Below, one piece after another: positions 12,201 to 22,792 of a DNA stretch of 64,000 nt. How positions within the stretch are numbered: position 1 is the stretch's first letter; each line of letters starts with the position of its first letter. Where the stretch lies: NCBI RefSeq assembly GCF_030253575.1, contig NC_080561.1, positions 2,484,001 through 2,548,000 on the forward strand. Direction: 5' to 3'. The notes beneath the pieces were generated by a model, which was given only the letters and a program-made list of their open reading frames with translations, was not told the DNA's origin and searched no databases. Source of the stretch: Rhododendron vialii (lineage: Eukaryota; Streptophyta; Magnoliopsida; Ericales; Ericaceae). The translations under genes and the position numbers were made by a program.

Positions 12201-13980
12201 CTTGATTTGACGAAGAACTTAATTGATCGGTCAAATCATTTTAAATCTATTGTATTTGTTTCTTGTATATTTTTTTCTTTCTTTTCATTAAATTGTCAAG
12301 TCATTTTAAATAGATGAAACCAAATCTAAATACGTCCATAACCGGTCCTCAAAAAATCTCATTTGTTTCTTTATTTTTTTTTCTTGATTTTCAGTAAGCG
12401 GCTTGAAATATATATTTTCCTTGAGTGAACATTCAAGTACCAAAATCTTGGCCCCAATACAGTTTATGGCATAGGACAAATTGGACAAAATTTGAAAATT
12501 ACAAGAAATTCCATTGTGGTCGATCTGAAGATGGTTGAGGACAACTCGAACTCGTTTTTGCCCCTGATTCATTTTCACTTCAGTGAGAGCCGAGATCTTT
12601 CTATTTTGGGTAACTCGGAGCAAGCATTTTGTGAACATTTAAATCTACTATCATCAGAGGGCTTTCATTTGGGGTTAACAGTTAACAAAGAGACGTATAA
12701 AATAGAGACAATATAGATGAAGGAGAATCGGAGATGATGCCAAGAATAGTGAACACGAGAGTCGAGAGAAAAAGATACAGCGGAGGAGTTGAGGCCTTTG
12801 GGTTAGATCCATCGAATCATCCTGTTTTGCCCTACGAATTTTGAAAAAGCCCTTATCGATATTCGTTGGAGCACGATTGTTCTAAAAAAATATTTTAAAA
12901 AAGATGAATGGTTCAGATCATTTTGTAGGACTCCGATATGGATCCCACAAAAATATATGTGCAAGTAGCACGGTTGTTCTCCTTTACTGGTGCTAAGGAG
13001 CTAACATAAATGAACACACACAGACAGAGAGAGAGAGGAGAGAGAAAACTGGTTGTAACCGGTTGGGCCTTTTCAAAATCAAAGGTTAAAAACCAAGTGA
13101 AATGATCAGACGGTCAAAAACATTTGGGGGCATGATGCGCCAAAACCGCTTTGGGGCACGGAAGCCGTCCAACCAAAAATGGGTATGTTTTACCTTTTTT
13201 TTTTTGTTGTAGCTAGAGAAAGAGGTCAAGTTCCTTTTATTTCTCATCTGAAACTGTACAAGTTATGGTTGGGAGGGAGTCTGATGAAGGAAATGGGAGA
13301 TGCTCCCAATTAGCATCTCTGTGTAGAGTGGTGCAGATTTGTATGAGATTGTATGCGCTCATATTCGATCAGAACCCTCTATGTTGAAATGAACGAATGA
13401 ATCAGTTGCTCTGCATCCGTTGGGTAAGGAGCTGCATAACAGCATCCCTGGTCCCCGATGTAGGACACAATTACTAAGGAAAAAACGTGATAAATGTTCT
13501 TGATTTTATTGGTGTAAAGGCTATCAAAAAAAATTATTGGTGTATAAATGTTGTGGGATTTAGCTTACCATTTTGATTTCCACAATATCCTTTTACCATT
13601 ATACTCTTTTTTGTTTTTAGCAAATGGGCAAATTACCGAAACAATCCCAAGGTTTTTGCAAATTATAGATTGATCCCTCGCGTTTGAAAAATTACTTACC
13701 ATCCCACATTGCATAACAAATTACCCCACGTCATGATGTAGCTGCTAGGAAATTCGATGAAATCTTTATGACATCATCAAATTTTAATTAAAATGGACAA
13801 CACTTTTGTAGCTTGTGATAGGCTGCAGAGGTGTGACAATAGTCTTTCGATCACAAGCTTCAAAAAGACAGTTTGATTTTATCAAGGAATTAATCCGGCC
13901 TCTCCACAATCTGAAAGTAACCTGCTGAGGGCAATTTGTGTAATTGTAGCCAGCCAAAAATGTTTTCAATAGACTAGATG
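9300..13980. other. AT-rich gene-poor interval with degenerate repeats
   Basis: No supported gene. The stretch is strongly AT-rich with many TTACCATAA and ATTAGT-like words. Three diverged copies of a block of about 180 bp are listed separately. A 22-bp direct repeat starting CATGACATCCATT is present twice near 11.66 and 11.71 kb. The longest minus-strand frame (12638-12306, 110 codons) resembles no family I recognise. Confidence 0.5.
10528..12150 (+). repeat. Three diverged direct copies of an approximately 180-bp block
   Basis: Blocks at about 10528-10690, 11283-11490 and 11961-12150 share an ordered set of words: CATACTTACC, AATAAGGCTA, GCATACCAC, ACCACCATAA, TTACTTCATGATG and CTAGTACTTACCTTTT. 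The second and third also share AAAAGGAAATA, TTTTTGCCAA and TAGAGTCTTGCTTAC. Spacing is about 0.7 kb, so this may be a decayed tandem array or parts of one large element. Confidence 0.65.
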
Positions 13981-14039
13981 TGCTAAAAGAATCTTAACGA
14001 AAATATAAGTATGCCCATTGATTATTGAGATGAACAACC

Positions 14040-14800
14040 GAAGTGAAGTGCACCAAAAGATATTTTCATCCTTTACAGATCCTAAATGTCCACTAGAAAC
14101 TAGAGTACGTATTCGACCAAAAGATGCATGACCCAATCGAGAATGCCAAACACTAAGAGAATTAGAAGAATTAGATGTAACAGAACATTGTGATTAACTC
14201 ACTAAAGGAGTGGGAAATGCAGAATTGATAGACGAGGATTGGGATGGAATATGAAGACTAATGAGCCCATACAATCGTCCAACTTTACGGCTTATCCCAA
14301 GGGTTTTTCCAGTCTGAGGATCCTGCATATGACAACCAGTAGCAGAAAAGATAACATTAAGCCGAAGCTCACATAATTGACCAACAGATATTAAATTCAA
14401 TCTAAGTTTAGGGATCAAATATGTATTAGAAAGAGATATGGTGGAAGTAGAGATATGACCCATATGAGTGGCATGTATGTGAGAACCATCAACCGTTTGG
14501 ATGGCGGGAGTGTGAGAGGCATGAGATTTAGAAACAAAAATGGCAGAATCAGATGTCATATGATTACAACATGCTGAATCAAAGAACCATGAGGATGTAC
14601 CTGTGGCAGCAGACAAGGCAGTAGAATTCTTACCAGACTCGGATAAAATACCATATTTGCAAAGAATGTTACAAATGACAGTTCACTTTTGGTAAACCTA
14701 GTTGAGGTAGGGTGCTGTTTGAGACCTTCCAAGATGACCTGAAAGTAGGGCGCCATGACAAATTGCTCCATCTGATGCAAAATACCGGAGAATAACCGGG
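14040..14800 (-). pseudogene. Ty1/Copia retrotransposon fragment (protease to GAG-pre-integrase)
   Basis: Minus-strand translation at 14616-14194 shows the Copia aspartic protease region with WFFDSACCNHMTSD, followed by the usual LNLISVGQLCEL block. Continuing towards 14040 in another frame or past stops is a GAG-pre-integrase domain with WHSRLGHASFGRIR. Upstream sequence to about 14800 probably belongs to the gag end but is frameshifted. The active-site Gly of the usual DSG is Ala here. No integrase, reverse transcriptase or LTRs are visible, so this is a truncated, inactive remnant. Confidence 0.85.
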
Positions 14801-15022
14801 GAAAAAAATCTGAAAAATGGTGGTTGCGGATAAATGTGGAAAGCCGGAATTAGGGAACGGATCTGTAGGGATGGAGGTCGAAATTCGTGGAGGCTGATAT
14901 TGGGTATGGCGTAATTGGTTGGTAACGAAATTGGATAGTTTTAGGAAAGAAATAGGAAAAGACAGAATGAAGGTGGTATATATGGTGTTGATGTATATGG
15001 AACTTCTGGGAGAGTAATGCAA

Positions 15023-16040
15023 AATATTGGTTAGGTGGTTATTAGGAAAACAATAATCTGGAACAACTTTTCGGTGGTGGTGGCGGCGGTGGTAATTGAA
15101 ATGGGATCGAGGCTAGTGGCTGTGCCGAATGGTGATTAGGAATTAGGGAAAACGAGAGTGATTATAACAACAATAATGTTTTCCCTCTGTGAGATCGATT
15201 TGACTCATTGGGATTTTTCTATTTTTTTTATTTGTCATACAGTATACAACAGCAGGGTCATCGGGGTGTTAGCTAATATTTAAGTTAACGAGGGGTTCAG
15301 AGACTATCCATAACTCTGAACCCCAAACCTGCTCCCTGGGACCTTTCTATTAAGAAGGTGGAAGATTGATATTTCTTTTTTGATGAAAAAGATTGATCAT
15401 TGATCAAATTAAGCTAGCTAATTTTATTTACATACATAGTAAAGTAGTAGCACCGTGGAAAGTGAATCTTGACACGTTTTCCATATGAATCTATCCTTTG
15501 GAGGAGAGGGTCCACATAGTGGAATTTTGTCCTCTCCAATAATTTAGTCGGTGAATTACCCAAATGGATTGGGTCATCTACTTATGTTCGGTCTCTAACA
15601 TGACAAATATTGATGGGTCGGATCGGACCCACTATGACCAGAAAGTTTTAAAACCTCACGTTTCCATATCATCTGAAAAGCCTATTTTGCTTTATATGAA
15701 CAAGAAAAACCAAAATGCATGCATGCATGCTTTCATTCAGTGTTTTTGTGTGTTTTGATATGTACCTCTGTTTTTAATTTATCCCTTTGGAGACATTCGA
15801 TAAAATTAATTGCAACGATACAGAGAAGATATTTACCTCTCTTTTTTAAAAAAGAAAACCCGCATCTTTATTTTTTTTTTAGAAATCTTGTTTGTTATAT
15901 ATAACCCGAGAATCAAATTAAAAAGAACCCCAATCTATAAAAAAAAACATATCGAATTTCCCACTCAAAAAATTAGGAAATAGTTTCGAGGATTTGAGTC
16001 GACCCAAAACTCAACTTGTTTATATCTTTTGGTATTAACA
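15023..16040. other. Intergenic, no gene seen
   Basis: Low-complexity and AT-rich sequence. It includes GCATGCATGCATGC near 15718. No family-level similarity recognised. Confidence 0.4.
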
Positions 16041-16047
16041 TGTATTT

Positions 16048-16258
16048 GATAACCTAGGTGTCCTTACACGCAATTCGACTAATTTCAGAGACTCAATCCC
16101 ACTGTTCACTTACGGGAAGCCCAATTAAAGTCAAAGCGATTGCTCTGTATGGACTGGCTTCAAACCAATTGACGGTATCTGTGAGGTTTCGAACCTGAGA
16201 TTTTAGGAGAGAGCAAACCCCTATAATTTAGGCCTTGACTACCAGGCCAACTCATTGG
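16048..16258 (-). mobile_element. Au-like tRNA-derived SINE
   Basis: On the minus strand the element starts with an RNA polymerase III A box (TTGGCCTGGTAGTC) and has a B box (GGTTCGAAACC) at 16185-16195. The 3' part contains ATTAGTCGAATTGCGTGTAAGGACACC-like spacing, matching the GATTAGTCG, GTAAG and GGACACC landmarks of plant Au SINEs. It is about 210 bp long. Several substitutions relative to the landmarks suggest an old copy. The family is assigned from recalled landmarks and was not aligned. Confidence 0.7.
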
Positions 16259-16265
16259 AGTTTTG

Positions 16266-16742
16266 GTATGGGCGTGTTTGATTGCAGATTTCGTTTTGGA
16301 GGAATTCGTAATGAGGTGGGATTAGAATTGGGATGGAGAATGAGGTGGGATTATTAATGAGGAGATGAATTATTTCTTCATGTTTGTTTTGCACAGGATT
16401 AGGATTGGGATTCGAATTGAGAATGAGGTGGGATTGAGGTGAGATTGTAAATAACATGTTTGTTTTGGCTAGGATTAGAATTGGAATCGGAATTGAGGTG
16501 AGATTTTAAGTCTTGTCATCACCAATCCCATGGGGATAAGATTGGTAACCCCCCCCCCAACCCCCCCCCCCCCCCCCCCCCCCGGCTAATCCCACCCCCG
16601 GCTAATCCCATCAATTGGGGGATTGCTCATCCCATGGGATACCTAATCCACCCCAACAAAATCAAACCAAACACATTATTCTTGGTCCAGACCACTTTTG
16701 TTATCCCATCCCATGGCCCAAGCGGGCTATCAAACAGGGCCT
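16266..16742. mobile_element. MITE-like element with long C tract
   Basis: The left side GGGCGTGTTTGATTGCAG pairs with the right side, whose reverse complement reads AAGGCCCTGTTTGATAGCCC, typical of PIF/Harbinger-like or hAT-like MITE ends. The interior is made of GGATTAGAATTGGGAT-like repeats on the left and CTAATCCCATC-like repeats on the right, meeting at a C homopolymer at about 16547-16583. Target duplication is ambiguous (TAT versus TTA). Confidence 0.6.
16547..16583. repeat. Poly-C tract (poly-G on minus strand)
   Basis: Two C runs of about 9 and 22 separated by AA, then further CCCCC and GGGGG runs in the next 40 bp. It is a strong candidate for G-quadruplex formation on the minus strand. 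Confidence 0.9.
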
Positions 16743-16942
16743 TAATGTGTTGCCCTATTAAAAATGATGGATGGTACAGGACTGTTAGTCTGTTATGTTA
16801 TTATCATCATCTTCTCTCCTTGCGTACCCACATAAATATTAAAGACCAAGATGAGATCGAATGCCACATCACCTTTGGGACCCCCCATTAATATTATCTA
16901 TCTTTTCCTTTACGACGAAAATCTTTGAATTTGCTTCCATGC

Positions 16943-17855
16943 TGTTAGAACATGTATGAATGTTGAGTTCCACATCGGATAAATAGAAAAAGAGTTGAAT
17001 TTTAATATACAATTGGATGACTCGCCACTTACAAAGCTTAGCCTTTTAAGTGGATATGGGTCATTCAATGTATATTGGACCCAAGTAATGTGGTGGACTC
17101 TTTGTCGTTACTCCCATACAAATTAGGCCTTGAGCACGTAGTGGCGGGTTGATGCATGGCGGGTCGATGCATCAGACAAACTCCCAACAAATGGTATCAG
17201 AGCAGATGATTGACGATCTATAGGAAAACTCTCAGCGCACCATTGAAGGGGCTTGCACAGAGAACACTCGTGGAACGGTATAAAATCCAAGGTGACTCCC
17301 AATGAAGCAAATTGGCTCGATGTTGGAGTGCTGTAATGGATGACTCATTATCAATGGAGTTAACTCGTCGGAGAGCATGGTGCTGGTAAATGAGCACGTT
17401 GGCTCTCAATGGAGTTCTCGTCGGGGAGCATGGTGCTGGTAACTAGGCACGTTGGCTCTCAATTGAGATGACTCTGAATCGATTGAGTGTGTGCAGAATA
17501 AGCCCAGTTCGAGAGATAGGGTTGAGAGTATTAGATCAGAATCAAGAGAGAGTTTGGATGCAGAGAGGGATTAAGGCCCAATGTACGGTTCACACATGAG
17601 GGGGAGATTTGTTAGAACATGTGTGAACGTTGAGTCCCACATCGGATAAATAGAAAAAGAGTTGGATCTTAATATACAATTAGATGACTCGCCACTTACA
17701 AGGCTTAGCTTTTTAAGTGGATATGAGTTATTTAATGTATATTGACCCAAGTGATATGGTGGACTCTTTGTCGTTACTCTCATACAAATTAGGCATTGAG
17801 CACGCAGTGACGGGTTGATGCATGGCGGGTAGATACATCAGACAAACTCCCAACA
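16943..17855 (+). mobile_element. Complete TRIM (miniature LTR retrotransposon)
   Basis: A 5' LTR at 16943-17189 (247 bp) and a 3' LTR at 17610-17855 (246 bp) both begin TGTTAGAACATG and end CCCAACA. Directly after the 5' LTR is the primer binding site TGGTATCAGAGC at 17192-17203, complementary to initiator Met-tRNA. Just before the 3' LTR is a polypurine tract GAGGGGGAGA at 17598-17607. A 5-bp target duplication CATGC flanks the element at 16938-16942 and 17856-17860. The internal region is only 420 bp with no gag or pol, so the element is non-autonomous. By hand count the LTRs differ at about 19 sites plus one indel, so the insertion is old. Confidence 0.95.
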
Positions 17856-18628
17856 CATGCAACGTAAGTACGTAATCTTGCCAAGTCATTTTCTGCTTAT
17901 CCTCTTTATACCAATTTATTTATGACGCACACTTGAGAAAATATCGATTTTTTTAATGTCCTCATTTTTTGGATTGAGAGCGCCACAACAATAAGCATGG
18001 ATCTTTCATTTTCGGATGTACATCATTCCATTATCCGTCGAGACCAAATTCTCTCAATTTTCCGAGGCAAGATCTTCTCTGCCGAAAATCTATGTGCCTC
18101 TATATCGAGGGGTTTTCGGCCATCGAATTTAAAACATAAAAAAAAGTCACACAATTCAACGGCTGAAAAACCCTCTGCACAAAGACACAAAGATTTTTAG
18201 TACGAAGAAAATCGGTCCCCCAATTTTCCTGGCCAAGGCTAGTTTTCGTTATGATTATCTTTGATATACTGACGTGTTTAATTGTTTTTTGTGATGCACA
18301 CATTGTGATTTTTTTTTTTCCCGTAATGCTTTGGATGAGAATGCCACAAACGATATACATGAAAATGTCTATGAAAATAAATGAACGGTCTAGATTTATG
18401 GACAGTTTTAGGTACTAGATTTCCTAAACCGTACTATTCCTCAAAGAATTTTTTTTTTTTTTTGCTCGGCAAAACGAAACTTTTATGAGAACCTCGAAAA
18501 AGGTTACATCGAGGGGCTCGAACACGGAAAACACACATGCTTGAACAAAACAAGAATAAAAAGGACCAAAAACAAAAAGCCCTCTAACAGAAAATTGGAT
18601 GGCAAAGCACCTTACCACCCAAACCAAC

Positions 18629-21600
18629 TTACAGTTTCAACACCCTAACTCCATCCAGAAAAATCCTAAAATCCTCCACTGAATACACGTTTATGTCGAA
18701 TTTTGCCTTTACCCACATTGTAACTCTAGTTTTAATCAAATCAACCACTTCCCCAGAACTTGTTGTAGCATTATTGAAAACATACGAATTTCTAACCAGC
18801 CACAATGACCACAAAGTTGCGTAAAAAGTGGCTTCCCACAGGTGTTTCTCCAAATTTCTGAAACTACTATCATCCCACCAAATAAATAGATCTTCCACAG
18901 ATACAAGGCATACCCACTTTACATGCCACCAATCCAGAATCCTCGACCAAACGTCTCAAGAAAAATGGCAATGCAAGAATAAATGATGAGGTGATTCCAA
19001 GTACAGCGAGCAAAATGGGCATAGCACAGATTGCCTCTCCGGTAGCAGATTTCGACCAATAATACGGTTCTAGTAGCCACCTTGGATTGGATAGCCATCC
19101 AAGCGAAAATTTCCACCTTTTGGGGGCATACATTCTTCCAAATGGCTTTCATCACCGGACTCCTAGTATGACCACCGTTCTCCCATTGATTATACACAGA
19201 TTTTACCGAGAATCGATTATCCGATGACCATTTCCAAAGCACTGAATCTGGCCTAGCCAAATCTAGTATTACAAGTTGCAATCTCCGTTTTAGATCCTCC
19301 ACTTGAATGTTTTCCCAATCACGTAAACTTCTAGTAAATGTCAGATTCCAGCAACCTTCATTGGCTCCACCCCGCATCACATTAATCACAGCATCTTTTT
19401 GGGAAGAAATTAAGTATAGCCGTGGGTACTCCTCTCTAAGAGTTGTATCCCCTAACCATACATGATTCCAAAAAGAAATCTCCATGCCCGAATGGACCTG
19501 TAATTTGAAACCCTCTTGGATGATATTACCGATATAAGAAGAAACATCCCCAAGAGTGCAAATGTCTTTCCAAATTTGAGAAGTCCTTCCAGAGGCCGGC
19601 AAACGAGGAAGCCAACAACCATGATCCAAGTTATATTTTCCTCTTACGACCCGCACCCAAAGGGAATCACTGTCATTATAAAATCGCCACCACCACTTGG
19701 CCAAGAGGGCCAGATTTTGGACTCTCAAGTTCTTCACTCCTAACCCACCAAATTCCTTCTTCTTGCAAAGCACCTCCCATTTGACTAAGTGGAGTTTTCT
19801 CTTATCAATAGTGTCTCCCCAAAAAAATTTCCTCTGAATTTGCTCTATCTTCCTTGCTACAGTTGCTGGCATTTTGAATATGGATAAAAAATAAATGGGC
19901 TGGTTGGCCAGAGAAGAGTTTATTAACGTAAGTTTACCCCCAGAGGAATTGTATCGACCACGCCACACACTTAGTCTCTTCTCCATCTTCTCCACTACAG
20001 AATCCCAAGTTTTAATCCTATTGGGGTTAGCACCCAAAGGCAAGCCCAAATACTTAATCGGCACCTTTTCCACTTTACATCCCATAACTTGCGCCAAGGA
20101 TTGCACATCTTGATGGGGAACTTTAATACCACATAAAGAGCTTTTGGAATAATTGATTTTCAGCCCTGACATGAGTTGAAAACATCTAAGGATTCTTTTG
20201 ATGCTAATCAGCTCCTCCATATCATTGTTACAGAATAGAATTGTGTCATCCGCAAACTGAAGATGGGATACCACAACCCCATTAATCCCTATTCTTGCTC
20301 CTTTAATGATGTTCCGATCCCTAGCTCTTTCCAATAAAATGTTGAGTCCTTCAGCCACAATATTAAAGAGGAAGGGGGATAACGGGTCGCCTTGTCTAAT
20401 ACCTCTCTGGATCTGAAATTCCTTCGAGGCCGATCCATTAATCAGCACGGACATAGTCACCGAGGATACACACTCCTTTATCCACCCACACCATTTATCT
20501 CCAAAACCCATTTTTGCAAGAAGGTCAAGCAGAAAACCCCAATTCACACAATCATAAGCCCTTTCAAAATCAATTTTAAGAAGCAAACCCCCATGAGAAC
20601 TATATTTCCAGATGTGTATAACCTCATTTGCAATAAGAACTCCATCAAGAATTTATTTTCCCCCTATAAACGCTACTTGAGATTCTCCAATGACCGATGG
20701 CAAAAAAGCTTTAATTCTATTGGCTAGCACTTTGGAAAGCACCTTATACACCCATCCAATCATACTAATGGGTCTATATTCTTTAAACGACACAGGACAA
20801 TCTACCTTAGAGATCAAAGCAACGAAAGTAGAGTTAATACCTTTTGCAAGCTTGCTATTGGAGTGAAAATCAGAGAAAAATTGCATGATCAAATCCTTCA
20901 TAAAAACCTAGCCGAGCTTCATAAAGGAAAAATTAAAGCCATTCGGGCCCGGAGCCTTAAGATTGCTACAGTCCTTCTGAGCATCTAAACCTCCCTCACA
21001 TCAAAAACTCTACCAAGTTGCAATGCAGAATATGGAGATAGCCTTCTAAGAAACCAACCCCACCCCCCCAACCTTGGTCTAACGATGCTGTCCTCTTTGA
21101 AATTGTTTTTGAAATGTACAACAACAGCATCTTTGATATCCTTTGGCTCTTCTAGTAATCTCCCACTAGCCTTAATTGAACCCACCAAATTTCTTCGAAA
21201 CCTGTTGTTGGCTATAGCCTGAAAATATCTTGTATTTTTGTCCCCCAATTTCATCCAATTAATCCTTGATTTATGTCGCCATAATGATTCCGTTAATCGA
21301 GAGAGTCTCCAAAACTCGGATTTAGCTTTACACCGGGATGCTTTTTCCTCGATAGAGAGCTGCCTTACCTCAGCTAACAAATCTAAATGTTGAAGTTCAG
21401 TTTCCGTTACTAGCAGTGCCGAGTTTACATCCCCAAACTCCTCTTTGTTCCACACCTTGAGCTTATCTTTAATGGCCCTCAATTTTCTCAAAATTTGAAA
21501 GCCAGCCCATCCATTTACCACAGTATTTTCCCAAGTCTCCTCAGCATTAGCCATACACCTCGGGTTCGAAAGCCAGATATCCATGAACCTGAATGGTCTA

Positions 21601-22309
21601 GGACCCCAATCTCTTTCATCATTAGTAAGCACAATAAGGCAATGATCAGAAATTGGCCTATGAATCCCCCATTGGACCACCTTAAATTTCTCAAACACCT
21701 GCTGGGAAATTAAAAATCTGTCCAACCGACTATGAATCGCATGATCTTGGTAGTTTGTCCAAGTGAATCTCCTACCCATCATCGGAAGGTCGAGGAGTTC
21801 CATATCATTACAGAATTCTAAAAAATCCTTCATTCCCCTCTCCATTCTCTGGCATCCAATCCTTTCATTGATCGCTTTAATCTCATTAAAATCTCCCCCA
21901 ACACACCAAGGATTTGAGAGACAGCTTTCAGGGCTAACAACTCCGCCCAAACTCCTCTCCTATCTACCACATCATTTGGAGCATAAATATTCACCACAGT
22001 GCAGGGAAATTCCGCATTGATTATACCTTGCAATAGAATAAAAGATCTATGGCATAAAATATTATTAGCTTTGAAAAACCCTTTCCACCAGATCGCTAAT
22101 GATCCCCTTGATGCCCCCGAAGCACTAGAACATGCAAAATCAAAATCACCACAACCCCACAGACTTCGAACCAAAAAAATATCCATGACATCCAATTTTG
22201 TTTCCTGGATCAACACCATATCAGGCTTCCTCTTTTTTATCAGCTTAAACAAAAATCTTTTCTTGACCAAACTCCCCAAACCTCTAATATCTCAAGATAT
22301 AATCTGCAT
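18629..22309 (-). pseudogene. LINE ORF2: endonuclease, reverse transcriptase, zf-RVT (disabled)
   Basis: The ATG is at 22309. A TGA at 22294-22292 replaces the Trp of the usual SWN/DIRGLG start. Endonuclease motifs follow: IQETKLD, and after a frameshift near 21.93 kb, GGDFNEI and the C-terminal ISDHC. The reverse transcriptase has LISKVDCP and YRPISMIGWVYKVLSKVLANR (20901-20653) and, after another break near 20.6 kb, RQGDPLSP and the catalytic FADD at 20256-20245. The zf-RVT region (FSVKSVYNQW to about 19.1 kb) ends in further frameshifts, and the last frame stops at 18629. At least four breaks make it inactive. No RNase H domain was seen. Confidence 0.93.
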
Positions 22310-22357
22310 AAATGCAATAACCCAACACAAACTCCACAACAAAATAGATAGATAAAT

Positions 22358-22792
22358 CTACCCTCCAGGAGCTCTCTCATGCTCATGAGAGTGTTCCTGA
22401 GACTCAATTTCAATCATATTGAGTAGAATCAAATCATCATTAGGGTGAAAAGAGATACCCAACTCACCTCCAATGGCCATGGTTGCAAGTACCTCTCTAG
22501 CAATATCAGAATTGGACTGAAACACCTCCTCCAGGACGGGTAAAGAATTGTTTACCAATAGATTGGGTTGACAAGCAGCTGCTTCACTGATGGTTGCCAA
22601 ATTGGAAAGCTGTCTTCTTCTCCTTCTTCTACACCCAGCATCTTTAAGGTCCACCACCAAATTGATACTTGGAATCTGAGAACACCTCACAATATCCGCT
22701 GGAATTTCTGGGTTTGCATCTCTCTCAACACTCCCAGCTAGGCTTTCCGTCCCCCTCTGAGGAAAAGTCTGCTCTCCCACACTATCCCCCAA
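22358..22792 (-). pseudogene. LINE ORF1 C-terminal remnant
   Basis: Open frame of 144 codons starting at MGDSVGEQ and ending with a TAG about 49 bp before the ORF2 start codon. It is Arg-rich in the middle (a run of six Arg) and acidic near the end. The position and spacing fit the end of ORF1 in plant L1 elements. The usual zinc knuckle is absent because the element is truncated at its 5' end. I recognise no domain; the assignment is by position. Confidence 0.6.

Noticed and set aside
12306-12638. 110-codon minus-strand frame
   Set aside because: Slight resemblance to F-box/LRR-type composition only. No motif, no neighbouring exons and low-complexity context.
17218-17783. Short open frames in the TRIM and its copy as coding
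   Set aside because: They fall in LTR and internal sequence of a non-coding miniature retrotransposon and are preserved between copies only because the duplication is recent.
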